DNA from: an uncultured Candidatus Melainabacteria bacterium
GTDB lineage: Bacteria > Cyanobacteriota > Vampirovibrionia > Gastranaerophilales > Gastranaerophilaceae
Assembly (NCBI GenBank): GCA_947570135.1
Contig: CANOTP010000008.1
Location: forward strand, 1-64,000
DNA: 64,000 bases
Reading direction: 5' to 3'
Shown: positions 16,856 through 24,848 of the stretch, in pieces
Position numbering within the stretch: the stretch's first letter is position 1
Layout: each line of letters starts with the position of its first letter
Position numbers and translations under genes: made by a program
Notes under the pieces: model-generated
Databases searched by the model: none
Told to the model about the DNA's origin: nothing
Seen by the model: the letters and a program-made list of their open reading frames with translations, nothing else

Positions 16856-16930
16856 ATTTATACCCTCATTTCTTTTTCATCTACTACTTAATTTTAGCGT
16901 TTGTACAGCTATAAGTCAATGATTTATTTC

Positions 16931-18214
16931 TTATGAATACATTTCATCATCCCAGTATTCAAGTTCAAGTTTTCCGACAATAATGGTGTCGCCGTTTTGG
17001 ATTCCCAAACGCTTAAGTTCATCCATTATTCCCATACCCTTCATTATGTTTTGAAGTCTTATTACCTGCTCTGAACTTCTCGGGTCGGTAACTTGAGTAA
17101 TTCTGATAATTCTTCCGCCTGTTATCAGATATGTGTCTTTGTTAAGCTTTTGAATATCCCAATATCCGTCGTCATTGTTTGTAGCATCCAAATCTTCTTC
17201 AATCGTGACTTCGGATTCGGGTTTTTCTATCTCGTCAACTTTTTTCTCTAATTCAAGTTTAATTTTATCCAAATTTTCGCCTGTTACGGCTGAAATCAAA
17301 AATGGTTCAACTCCGATTTTTCTAAATTCTTCAACCAAATGCTCCTGAATCTCTTCAGGTATTGAGTCGATTTTATTGATAGCAACGACCTGATGAAGTT
17401 TTGAAAGCTTATCGGAATACTTTTCAAGTTCGGCGTTGATAATTTTAAAATTATTAATAGGATCGTGCTCTGTGCCGTCAACGATGTGTAATAAGAATCT
17501 GCAGCGTTCCACGTGGCGTAAAAAGTCGTGCCCTAAGCCGATTCCTTCCGATGCGCCTTCAATTAACCCCGGGATATCTGCGATAACATATCCGTCACCG
17601 TTTGATTTTCTTACAACCCCAAGGTTTGGTGTAATAGTTGTAAACGGATAATCCGCAATTTTTGGTTTAGCAGCCGAAACTCTGCTTATAAATGTTGATT
17701 TACCCGCATTTGGGAATCCCAACAAACCGACATCAGCCAGCAGTTTTAACTCTAATTGAAGCTCGCGTTCAATTCCCGGTTCTCCGGGTTCACAATATTG
17801 AGGTGCACGGTTTTGCGGGGTGCAAAAATGAATGTTTCCTCGTCCGCCGCGTCCGCCTTTTGCAACAAGTACGGTTTGTTCGTGCTGAGTTAAGTCTGCA
17901 ATAATGTTGCCGCTTTTTAAGTCCTTAACTATAGTTCCCGTCGGAACTTTTATGTATAAATCTTTAGCACTTTTACCGTGCATACTTTTCTTGAACCCGT
18001 TTTCACCGTTATCTGCTTTGAATATTGAACGGTAAGTAAAGTCAAGCAAGGTTGATAATCCTTCATCCGCGATAAGGTAAACACTTCCGCCTTTGCCACC
18101 GTCACCGCCTGCGGGTCCGCCTTTATCTACAAACTTTTCACGGCGCCAAGCGACAACTCCGTTGCCGCCTTTGCCTGAACTTATTTTTATCTTAGCCTTG
18201 TCTATAAATTGCAT
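16931..18214 (-). CDS. obg: Obg/CgtA GTPase
   Basis: 427-aa essential GTPase linked to late 50S ribosome assembly and stress control. It has the glycine-rich Obg fold (1 to about 158: GKGGNGVVAWRREKFVDKGG), the G domain with GFPNAGKST (G1), DIPGLIEGA (G3) and NKID (G4), and a C-terminal OCT domain (about 345-427) as in Firmicutes and cyanobacteria. All G motifs are intact. It is read alone, about 75 bp upstream of the small zinc-ribbon gene. Confidence 0.95.
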   Translation of the reverse strand: MQFIDKAKIKISSGKGGNGVVAWRREKFVDKGGPAGGDGGKGGSVYLIADEGLSTLLDFTYRSIFKADNGENGFKKSMHGKSAKDLYIKVPTGTIVKDLKSGNIIADLTQHEQTVLVAKGGRGGRGNIHFCTPQNRAPQYCEPGEPGIERELQLELKLLADVGLLGFPNAGKSTFISRVSAAKPKIADYPFTTITPNLGVVRKSNGDGYVIADIPGLIEGASEGIGLGHDFLRHVERCRFLLHIVDGTEHDPINNFKIINAELEKYSDKLSKLHQVVAINKIDSIPEEIQEHLVEEFRKIGVEPFLISAVTGENLDKIKLELEKKVDEIEKPESEVTIEEDLDATNNDDGYWDIQKLNKDTYLITGGRIIRITQVTDPRSSEQVIRLQNIMKGMGIMDELKRLGIQNGDTIIVGKLELEYWDDEMYS

Positions 18215-18272
18215 AGTATAAATCCTTTTAATCTGATAATACTATGAACAAGGGTAAATGCAAAATCTGTTT

Positions 18273-19361
18273 TTAAGTTTCGTTAGGTATCATTACTGAA
18301 AAACCGTTAGGAATATCTAATCTGCTAAAATCAGCATTCGGTTTTACTTTTCCGTCAGGTGTGAATACACTCGGGTTATTTTTTATCAAATCATTTTGGA
18401 ATACTGTTGCTCCCGGTTGCATAGATTTTAACCATTTTGCGAGATCTGCGGCTGTTTTGATTTTTCCGCTCGATAAACCTGCTGCAAGTAAATTCTGTCC
18501 TGTTTGGTTAACCTTGCCCCAGTTGAAAGGAACTTTGATTTTTCCTGTAGAGGTATTACCTGATGCTCCGCCGGCATTGCCAACTCTGCGTCCTATATCA
18601 ATACTTCCTGCGCCTTTGTCGCCTTGGTATTGGTTAAGACCGAAACTGCCGTCAGTATTCTTTTCAAGTCTGTAGACATCGCCCTTACCGTCTAAGGATT
18701 TGTATAAGGCTACTCCGTCTTTAGTTTCTTGATATTCATATCGATATCCTTTTACTGTAATAGTTTTAGGATATCCGTCATCTGATTTGTCACTGCTGAC
18801 TTTTGATTGTCCGTTAATATCTGTGCCACCGCCCGGTTTAACATCATCGTGAACTCTAATATTAGCTCCGTCGGTCAAATCTCCGGGACCTGCTGCTCCC
18901 CAACCGTCATCAGCTCCAGGGCTTGTAGGCGTTGTAGTTTCCGTCGGTGTTGTAGTTTCCGTCGGTGTTGTAGTTTCCGTCGGTGTTGTAGTTTCTGTAG
19001 GTGTCGTAGTTTCTGTAGGTGTTGTAGTTTCTGTAGGTGTTGTAGTTTCCGTAGGTGTCGTTGGAGTTGTTGGTGTTGTTGCATAAGCTTCGGATGTTTT
19101 ACCGCCACCGCCGAATATCTTGCCTAAGCAGTCAAACAATCCCTGGAATCCGCCTTGTTCTGTGAATCCTTGCATAAAGCCCCAGAATCCTCCCGGTCCG
19201 TTTTGGATTTCAATCTGAGTTGACTGCTGGAATGCAGGCATTTGATATTGTGGAAATATCGATTGATTATTGCAGTATTGCGGAACTCCTCTGTGTATAT
19301 TCACATTTCCGCGTCTTTGGTATTGTAAGTTAAAGGCTTGGCCCATTCCGTGAATGCCCAT
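18273..19361 (-). CDS. Hypothetical IQNGPxGFWG protein with (TPTETT)n linker
   Basis: 362-aa protein of unknown function. The N terminus is rich in Gln, Asn and Gly without a classical signal peptide. Around residues 50-85 comes IEIQNGPGGFWGFMQGFTEQ, shared with the protein at 19688, then a Gly-rich stretch. A threonine/proline linker of seven near-identical TPTETT units (about 104-145) is followed by a globular domain (from about 190: TITVKGYRYEYQETKDG, YRLEKNTDGSFGLNQY) and a C-terminal domain that looks helical. Thr/Pro linkers of this kind are typical of extracellular or surface proteins (inference). AGAGGAC precedes the ATG, and a 20-bp AT element shared with the paralogue lies 30 nt upstream. 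Confidence 0.65.
   Translation of the reverse strand: MGIHGMGQAFNLQYQRRGNVNIHRGVPQYCNNQSIFPQYQMPAFQQSTQIEIQNGPGGFWGFMQGFTEQGGFQGLFDCLGKIFGGGGKTSEAYATTPTTPTTPTETTTPTETTTPTETTTPTETTTPTETTTPTETTTPTETTTPTSPGADDGWGAAGPGDLTDGANIRVHDDVKPGGGTDINGQSKVSSDKSDDGYPKTITVKGYRYEYQETKDGVALYKSLDGKGDVYRLEKNTDGSFGLNQYQGDKGAGSIDIGRRVGNAGGASGNTSTGKIKVPFNWGKVNQTGQNLLAAGLSSGKIKTAADLAKWLKSMQPGATVFQNDLIKNNPSVFTPDGKVKPNADFSRLDIPNGFSVMIPNET
18928..19053 (-). repeat. Seven tandem 18-bp units encoding TPTETT
   Basis: Units of 18 bp (plus-strand consensus GGTGTTGTAGTTTCYGTM) run back to back and differ only at third positions. Because 18 is a multiple of 3, loss or gain of units changes linker length without shifting frame. 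This is a candidate length-variable coding minisatellite. Confidence 0.92.
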
Positions 19362-19390
19362 AATCTCGTCCTCTTATCTTTTTAGTGCTT

Positions 19391-19410
19391 CTTATATATA
19401 TAAAGTATAT
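19391..19410 (-). promoter_or_regulatory. AT element shared by the two IQNGP genes (copy 1)
   Basis: Plus-strand CTTATATATATAAAGTATAT, 30 nt upstream of the ATG at 19361. An identical 20-mer lies at 20157-20176 at a similar distance from the paralogue's ATG. It is probably a promoter or operator; on the minus strand it holds TATA-type -10 sequences. Confidence 0.55.
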
Positions 19411-19466
19411 AATTACGATATAATTGCCTGAATTAAAATTATTTGTAACATTTGTTTACAAAATAA

Positions 19467-19494
19467 AAAAGGAATAGAAAACTCTATTCCTTTT
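19467..19494 (-). terminator. Terminator after the split IQNGP gene
   Basis: 12-bp stem AAAAGGAATAGA / TCTATTCCTTTT with loop AAAC and flanking A/T tracts. It sits 10 nt past the TAA at 19505, not near the TAG at 19688. This supports the gene originally reaching 19505. Confidence 0.85.
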
Positions 19495-19504
19495 ATTATT
19501 ATTT

Positions 19505-19687
19505 TTAGACTGCAGTTTCGGTTTCTGAACTTGCTGTAGAAGCTGCACTTGCTTTGATTTTTGTATTACCTATTTTTTCTTGAACGGTTGCATAATCTTC
19601 TGCTTTAATGAATACAGGTTCTCCATCTTCAGTGTATTGCCCGTCAAGTTTAGCGGTAAAGGTTCCGTCGTAATTATCTACGATTTG
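19505..19687 (-). pseudogene. In-frame 60-codon continuation of the 19688 gene beyond its TAG
   Basis: Directly after the TAG at 19688-19690 the same frame stays open for 60 more codons: it begins QIVDNYDGTFTAKLDGQY and ends SSETETAV before TAA. The translation looks like real protein (hydrophilic, mixed composition), and it contains no ATG, GTG or TTG, so it cannot be made independently from a normal start. It is either the lost C terminus of a recently truncated gene or made by read-through of TAG. The terminator lies immediately beyond it. TAG serves as a normal stop elsewhere in the window (for example hndD), so wholesale recoding is unlikely. Confidence 0.7.
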
Positions 19688-20134
19688 CTATTTACCTCCG
19701 CCTAGTGTATTGAGGTTACTTAATAACGGATTTGTCTGAGTTGAACCTGTCAGACTTGAAGTTCCGCCAAGATTCAAGCCAGCGGTGTAGCTTGGCATTC
19801 TCATGTTATATCCGTTATTCATGCCCCAGTTTCCTATCATGTTATTCCAACCGTTACACATATTGTTCCAACCTGTACGGCATCGTCCGCTTAACCCGTC
19901 AAGAAATCCGAGTGCTCCGCCCCAGAATCCGCTAGGGCCGTTTTGGATATTTATGCTTGTTGTATTAGAACCGCCGAAAAATCCGCCCTGGTAAAAATTT
20001 CTGCCGCAAAAAACCGATGGTGCTCCACCTGTTGTTGTTTGTGTAAATTTTACTTTACTGCCCGGTGCAAGATTACCGATACCCATTCCGGGGAGCATTC
20101 CTCCGATACCAATATTGTTACTGTTAAAACACAT
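19688..20134 (-). CDS. Hypothetical IQNGPxGFWG protein (truncated by TAG)
   Basis: 148-aa Gly/Asn-rich protein without a recognisable signal peptide. It contains INIQNGPSGFWGGALGFL (about 61-78), matching the motif of the 18273 protein, followed by a Trp/Asn/Met-rich low-complexity part. It ends GGGK at a TAG, after which the same frame continues 60 codons to 19505 and a terminator, so the natural protein was probably about 209 aa. GAGGAC precedes the ATG, and the shared 20-bp AT element lies 23 nt upstream. Function unknown; a surface or assembly role is only a guess from composition. Confidence 0.6.
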   Translation of the reverse strand: MCFNSNNIGIGGMLPGMGIGNLAPGSKVKFTQTTTGGAPSVFCGRNFYQGGFFGGSNTTSINIQNGPSGFWGGALGFLDGLSGRCRTGWNNMCNGWNNMIGNWGMNNGYNMRMPSYTAGLNLGGTSSLTGSTQTNPLLSNLNTLGGGK

Positions 20135-20156
20135 GATAAGTCCTCGTATTTTTACT

Positions 20157-20176
20157 CTTATATATATAAAGTATAT
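20157..20176 (-). promoter_or_regulatory. AT element shared by the two IQNGP genes (copy 2)
   Basis: Exact copy of the 20-mer at 19391-19410, 23 nt upstream of the ATG at 20134. Confidence 0.55.
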
Positions 20177-20227
20177 ATGAAGTAAATAATTGATTTTTTT
20201 TAGAAAAATGTTAACAGAAATTTACAA

Positions 20228-20389
20228 TTAATCTTCGGGTATGTACATTGAATGCTTTTTTAACAATTCTCTGGTGTGTTCGTAACAGCAGCTGTTGCGG
20301 GTGATTTGTTGGTATTCTCTTACGATGCTTAATACATCTTCTACGCTTAATCTGATAATGCGTCTTTCGCTTTCAATAATTGTTGCCAT
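20228..20389 (-). CDS. Small hypothetical protein (53 aa)
   Basis: A 53-codon frame begins MATIIESERRIIRLSVEDVL and ends HSMYIPEDN-like in MYIPED. A strong AAGGAAGG ribosome binding site lies 7 nt before the ATG. It is charged and predicted helical with an internal CC pair. No family is recognised. It stands alone between the IQNGP gene and the 20521 gene. The ribosome binding site is the main evidence that it is real; an overlapping plus-strand frame has no such signal. Confidence 0.55.
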   Translation of the reverse strand: MATIIESERRIIRLSVEDVLSIVREYQQITRNSCCYEHTRELLKKHSMYIPED

Positions 20390-20481
20390 TGGTAAACCTT
20401 CCTTTCTTTCAGGAGTATCGGAATTAGAAAGGACTGTCTTTAATTTATCGTATTTAGGGTTTAAAAATCTTTGTTATTATT

Positions 20482-20514
20482 TGAAAAACGGGAGAGTTAT
20501 TGTAAACTCTCCCG
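20482..20514 (-). terminator. Terminator after the 20521 gene
   Basis: 10-bp GC-rich stem CGGGAGAGTT / AACTCTCCCG with a 6-nt loop, followed on the minus strand by TTTTT, 7 nt beyond the stop. Confidence 0.9.
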
Positions 20515-20520
20515 CCTCAG

Positions 20521-21186
20521 TTATGCTTTTTTGAAGCCCAATCCTAAGTTTCCTATTGTACTTACGGTATTTAATCCTGCATTGTACCAGTTTAGTGCAT
20601 TTTGGTTACTTGCCGTAAAATTTTGGTGGTTGTAATTATTTCCTGATTCGGAGTTACCCATAGCAGCTGACGCGTAGTTCAGGATATTGTTATTCATAAT
20701 TGAATTCAGGTTGCTTAACAGTGTAATATAGTTAATTCGGTTTGCCATTTCAGATGAATACAGTTCACTTTCTTTAGATAGCAGGTTATCGTTAAAATCG
20801 GCAACGGCTTGAGCTTTATTGTCGGTAATTTTACTTAAATTATCCATAAATATTGAGTTATCAAAGTTTCCAAAGCGTGATGCAATATCGTTTTTGAGAT
20901 TTGTTTCCATTGGAGTATAAATACTGTCAAGTTCTTGCAAACCTTTTCTTTTATAAGCGTTCATTTCTGAATTCCATTGTTGTTGTTTTTCATCAGAAAT
21001 TTCAAACAGGTTAGACAAAGAGGTCGATAAGCCTTTTTGAATAGTGTTATAAATCTCTTTTTCCGTATCTGACATATTATATGAGCTGGAAACTCCGTTT
21101 TTGTTTTTAGTGGTTGTTGCAACAGTATTTCCGTTCACGACAATGTTTCCTGTTGTGTATGCAGGATATTTTGATTTTTTTCCCAT
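20521..21186 (-). CDS. Hypothetical Asn/Ser-rich helical protein
   Basis: 221-aa protein with no signal peptide or membrane segment. It is Asn-, Ser- and Lys-rich. It begins MGKKSKYPAYTTGNIVVNG, continues with long helical regions (about 40-165) and ends in a Gly/Leu-rich tail (NLGLGFKKA). I recognise no family. The N-terminal VNGNTVATTTKNKNGV resembles short beta-strand caps of phage structural proteins, but this is too weak to name it. It has its own AAGGAAA ribosome binding site and terminator, and is divergent from uvrA across a 140-bp intergenic region. Confidence 0.6.
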   Translation of the reverse strand: MGKKSKYPAYTTGNIVVNGNTVATTTKNKNGVSSSYNMSDTEKEIYNTIQKGLSTSLSNLFEISDEKQQQWNSEMNAYKRKGLQELDSIYTPMETNLKNDIASRFGNFDNSIFMDNLSKITDNKAQAVADFNDNLLSKESELYSSEMANRINYITLLSNLNSIMNNNILNYASAAMGNSESGNNYNHQNFTASNQNALNWYNAGLNTVSTIGNLGLGFKKA

Positions 21187-21327
21187 AATTTTAATTTCCT
21201 TTCTACAAGGAAATATTTACTGGTCTTTATAGCTCGGAATACACACATTATAGCATATTTTAGCTGTATTGTAAAGGTTTTTTGTACTAAATTTGAAAAA
21301 TATTTATACTCGTATCATAATAATGGT

Positions 21328-24162
21328 ATGGCAGACATGATTAAAATAGTCGGAGCAAAAGAGCATAATTTAAAAAACGTTTCCCTGGAGATTCCTAAAA
21401 ATGAGTTAATTGTTTTTACGGGAGTATCGGGTTCGGGGAAAAGTTCGCTGGCTTTTGATACGATTTTTGCCGAAGGTCAAAGACGTTATATCGAAAGTTT
21501 GTCTACTTATGCAAGACAGTTTTTGGGGCAGCTTGATAAGCCTAATGTTGAATATATTGACGGTTTATCACCTGCAATTTCTATCGACCAGAAATCCAAA
21601 AGTAACAATCCCCGTTCAACTGTCGGTACTATAACGGAAATTTACGATTATTTAAGACTTTTATATGCAAGGGTCGGGACTCCATATTGTCCTGTTTGCG
21701 GGAAAAAGATTAAGCCTCAAACTTTAGATGAGATTGTTAATAAAATCTTAGCGCTTGGGGAAGGTATAAAGATTCAGATTTTAGCGCCGATTGTGCGCGG
21801 TAAAAAAGGCGAATACTCCTCAACTTTTGAAGAATTAAGACAAGAAGGCTTTGTCAGGGTTAAAGTTGATGGGGAGGTTTATAACCTTGATGAGGATGAA
21901 ATCGAACTTGCCAAGACAAAAAAACACGATATAAGTATTGTTGTTGACAGAATTGTCATAAAAGAATCCGCAACATCAAGGATTGCAGACAGTGTTCAGA
22001 TTGCGATGAAAAAGGCTGACGGAATCGTAATTGTTGATGTTGTCGGAGATAAAGAAATTGTTTTTAGCGAAAAACTGGCATGTCCTGATTGTAATATAAG
22101 TTTTGAAGAGTTAACCCCGAGAATTTTCTCATTTAACGCACCTTACGGGGCTTGCGAGAGATGTTCGGGATTGGGTGCGGACTTTATAGTTGATCCTGAT
22201 TTGGTTGTTCCAGATAAAACTAAATCATTAAATGACGGTGCAATATATGCTTGGGCAACGCGAAGCGCTACAACTTATTATCACGATTTATTGTCTTCTG
22301 TTTGCTCAGCTTACGGCATTGATATGGATAAGCCTTTTGGCGAGCTGACCGAAGAAGAAAGGAATATTATCCTTTACGGATCTAAAAATCCTATAAAAAT
22401 TAAGGTTAAACAATTCGGAACAGGTCGTTATCAGACAAATATTATGCCGTTTGTCGGGGTTATACCGTTTCTTGAAAAACGTTATAATGACGCATCAGGC
22501 GATTACTGGCGCGAAGAAATCGAAAAGTTTATGGTTGCAAAACCGTGTCCCGAATGTGGCGGTGCAAGATTAAAACCGTTTCCGCTTGCCGTTAAAATCA
22601 GAGATAAAAATATTTTTGAATTTACTCAAATGTCGATTGATGACGAGTTGCAATTTATCACAGATTTGTATCTTGATTTGACCGAATATCAAATGAAGAT
22701 TGCAAAACAAATTTTAGATGAAATTCGTGCTCGCTTGAAATTTTTAAGCGATGTCGGTTTGCATTATCTTAATCTTGCACGTATGGCAGGAACACTTTCA
22801 GGCGGTGAATCTCAGCGTATAAGGCTTGCTTCTCAAATAGGAAGCGGGTTAAGCGGGGTTTTGTATGTATTAGATGAGCCTTCAATCGGTTTGCACCAGC
22901 GCGATAATGATATGCTTATCAAAACGCTGTTTAAGCTTCGTAATCTTGGTAATACTCTAATTGTAGTTGAGCACGACGAAGATACAATAAGAAGTGCCGA
23001 TTATATCGTTGATATTGGGCCGAAAGCGGGTGAAGCGGGCGGAAAAATTATAGCAAAAGGTTCTGTTGATGATATTATCGCCGCAAAATCATCAATTACG
23101 GGTAAGTATTTGAGCGGAGAAAAGTTTATTCCTGTTCCCGATAAACTTCGCGAAGGCAACGGAAACTTTTTACAAATTAAAAATGCGCACTTAAATAACC
23201 TGAAAAATATAGATGTCGATATTCCGCTTGGAAAAATTGTAGTGTTAACGGGTGTTTCAGGCTCAGGTAAGTCAACACTGATGCAAGAGTTGATTTATGA
23301 ATATGCGGCACACAAACTTAGAAAAAATAAACCGAAACCGCAGGGTGTTGAAGAGATTCTCGGGTTTGAGAATATTGATAAAGTTATTGATATTGACCAA
23401 TCCCCAATCGGCAGAACTCCCCGTTCAAATCCTGCAACTTACACAGATGTGTTTACACCTATTCGAGATTTGTATGCAAAAACAAACGAATCAAAAGTTC
23501 GCGGTTACAAACCCGGAAGATTCAGTTTTAACGTTAAAGGCGGAAGATGTGAGGCTTGTAAAGGTGACGGGCTTGTTAAAATCGAGATGAACTTTTTATC
23601 GGATGTTTATGTGAAATGTGATATCTGTAAAGGCAGACGATACAACCGCGAAACTCTTGAGGTTAAATACAAAGGGAAAACTATTGCCGATGTTCTTGAT
23701 ATGAGTGTAAAAGAAGCGTTGGAATTTTTTGACAGTATTCCTGCGGTTAAAAATAAACTTCAAACCCTGAATGATGTAGGTTTAGATTATATGAAACTCG
23801 GTCAAAGTGCTACAACCTTATCTGGCGGAGAAGCTCAAAGAATTAAACTTGCCTCTGAACTTAATAAACGCTCCACGGGTAAAACTTTATACTTACTTGA
23901 TGAGCCGTCTGTAGGTTTACATTGGGCGGATTTGGATAAGCTTGCAAAAATTCTTCACGCGCTTGCCGATCAGGGTAATACTATACTTATGATTGAGCAT
24001 AATCTTGATTTAATTAAGATTGCCGATCATATTATTGATTTGGGCCCCGAAGGCGGTGTTGACGGCGGTTGTATAGTTGCTCAAGGTACTCCGAAAGAAG
24101 TTGCAAAATGTAAAGATTCTTATACGGGAAAATATTTGGCTAAGTACCTTAAAAAATCTTAA
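21328..24162 (+). CDS. uvrA: UvrABC excinuclease subunit A
   Basis: 944-aa damage-recognition ATPase of nucleotide excision repair, of usual length. It has two ABC modules: Walker A GVSGSGKSSLAFDT and GVSGSGKSTLM, and signature sequences LSGGESQRI and LSGGEAQRI. The zinc-binding CPVCGKK region, the CPDC/CERC segment and the C-terminal CEACKGDG...CDICKGRRY zinc module are all intact. It is transcribed alone, divergent from the 20521 gene. Confidence 0.97.
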   Translation: MADMIKIVGAKEHNLKNVSLEIPKNELIVFTGVSGSGKSSLAFDTIFAEGQRRYIESLSTYARQFLGQLDKPNVEYIDGLSPAISIDQKSKSNNPRSTVGTITEIYDYLRLLYARVGTPYCPVCGKKIKPQTLDEIVNKILALGEGIKIQILAPIVRGKKGEYSSTFEELRQEGFVRVKVDGEVYNLDEDEIELAKTKKHDISIVVDRIVIKESATSRIADSVQIAMKKADGIVIVDVVGDKEIVFSEKLACPDCNISFEELTPRIFSFNAPYGACERCSGLGADFIVDPDLVVPDKTKSLNDGAIYAWATRSATTYYHDLLSSVCSAYGIDMDKPFGELTEEERNIILYGSKNPIKIKVKQFGTGRYQTNIMPFVGVIPFLEKRYNDASGDYWREEIEKFMVAKPCPECGGARLKPFPLAVKIRDKNIFEFTQMSIDDELQFITDLYLDLTEYQMKIAKQILDEIRARLKFLSDVGLHYLNLARMAGTLSGGESQRIRLASQIGSGLSGVLYVLDEPSIGLHQRDNDMLIKTLFKLRNLGNTLIVVEHDEDTIRSADYIVDIGPKAGEAGGKIIAKGSVDDIIAAKSSITGKYLSGEKFIPVPDKLREGNGNFLQIKNAHLNNLKNIDVDIPLGKIVVLTGVSGSGKSTLMQELIYEYAAHKLRKNKPKPQGVEEILGFENIDKVIDIDQSPIGRTPRSNPATYTDVFTPIRDLYAKTNESKVRGYKPGRFSFNVKGGRCEACKGDGLVKIEMNFLSDVYVKCDICKGRRYNRETLEVKYKGKTIADVLDMSVKEALEFFDSIPAVKNKLQTLNDVGLDYMKLGQSATTLSGGEAQRIKLASELNKRSTGKTLYLLDEPSVGLHWADLDKLAKILHALADQGNTILMIEHNLDLIKIADHIIDLGPEGGVDGGCIVAQGTPKEVAKCKDSYTGKYLAKYLKKS

Positions 24163-24175
24163 TTTTACTGATATA

Positions 24176-24204
24176 TTGTCTTTTTTTGAAAAGTTTGTTA
24201 TTAT
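24176..24204 (+). promoter_or_regulatory. Sigma70-type promoter for the 24229/24849 gene pair
   Basis: TTGTCT (24176) and TATTAT (24199) are separated by 17 bp, 25 nt upstream of the ATG at 24229. Confidence 0.5.
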
Positions 24205-24228
24205 GTTTTTGATAAAAGGAAAACTGTT

Positions 24229-24831
24229 ATGAGGCAAAAAAAATTTTATTTTGTTTTTTTAATAGTATTATCAGGTATGTTTCTAAAAACATACGCTCAA
24301 ACAATAGAGGTTAAGTCTTTGAGTAATTTCACAACGGCAGAGCCTCCAAAGTCAATCTCGGTTAAGCTTGTGGAACCGCTGGAGTTGAAAGATTCACCGA
24401 TTCTGGATGCAGGAATAGTATTAAACGGTAATCTGGTTGATGTAGTCAGTCCGAAAAGACTTAAACGGGATGCGGGGTTTTCTTTTAAACCTGTAACATA
24501 TACGGATTTGAACGGAAATACTTATAATCTGGATTCGAACATTACAGCTAAATATACAAAACCTGTTAATAAAGGCAATTTGGCAAAAAATGCCGCATTA
24601 GGTGTCGGAAACTACTTTGTTAAAGGCCTTTCAATGGGAGTTGCAGCAGTCGAAGGCGCTGCAAAAAATGAAGAAGGTAACAGATTGAAATCATCTGTTG
24701 TTTCGCTTTATGACTCAAGCCCGCTTTCTTATGCAGAAAAAGGTGAAGATTTGTATATTACAACCGAGCAAAACTTTTTTATGAAATTTTCGAATGCTGA
24801 TAAAAAATTGAAGAAAAATAAAGATAATTAA
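24229..24831 (+). CDS. Hypothetical secreted protein (paralogue of 24849)
   Basis: 200-aa protein with a signal peptide (1 to about 23, ending TYAQ). The mature part begins TIEVKSLSNFTTAEPPKSISVKL and includes GIVLNGNLVDVV and FSFKPVTY. These align with the next gene's TVQVTALDDF, PPQSLRVQM, GFQVTGKVV and FVFVPVSY. A Gly/Ala segment (about 118-145) is specific to this copy. It is a predicted periplasmic or outer-surface protein of beta character. I recognise no family. Confidence 0.65.
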   Translation: MRQKKFYFVFLIVLSGMFLKTYAQTIEVKSLSNFTTAEPPKSISVKLVEPLELKDSPILDAGIVLNGNLVDVVSPKRLKRDAGFSFKPVTYTDLNGNTYNLDSNITAKYTKPVNKGNLAKNAALGVGNYFVKGLSMGVAAVEGAAKNEEGNRLKSSVVSLYDSSPLSYAEKGEDLYITTEQNFFMKFSNADKKLKKNKDN

Positions 24832-24848
24832 AAAGGAGTAATATAATT

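Noticed and set aside
18807-19127. Plus-strand frame full of Cys/Arg/Ser repeats
   Set aside because: It is the antisense reading of the TPTETT repeat in the minus-strand gene and has no start signals of its own.
19688-19690. Genome-wide reassignment of TAG (or pyrrolysine)
   Set aside because: TAG is used as an ordinary stop elsewhere (for example hndD at 7323 and the helicase at 50487), and no supporting genes are visible.
20521-21186. Calling the Asn/Ser-rich protein a phage structural protein
   Set aside because: Only a vague resemblance; no phage genes nearby.
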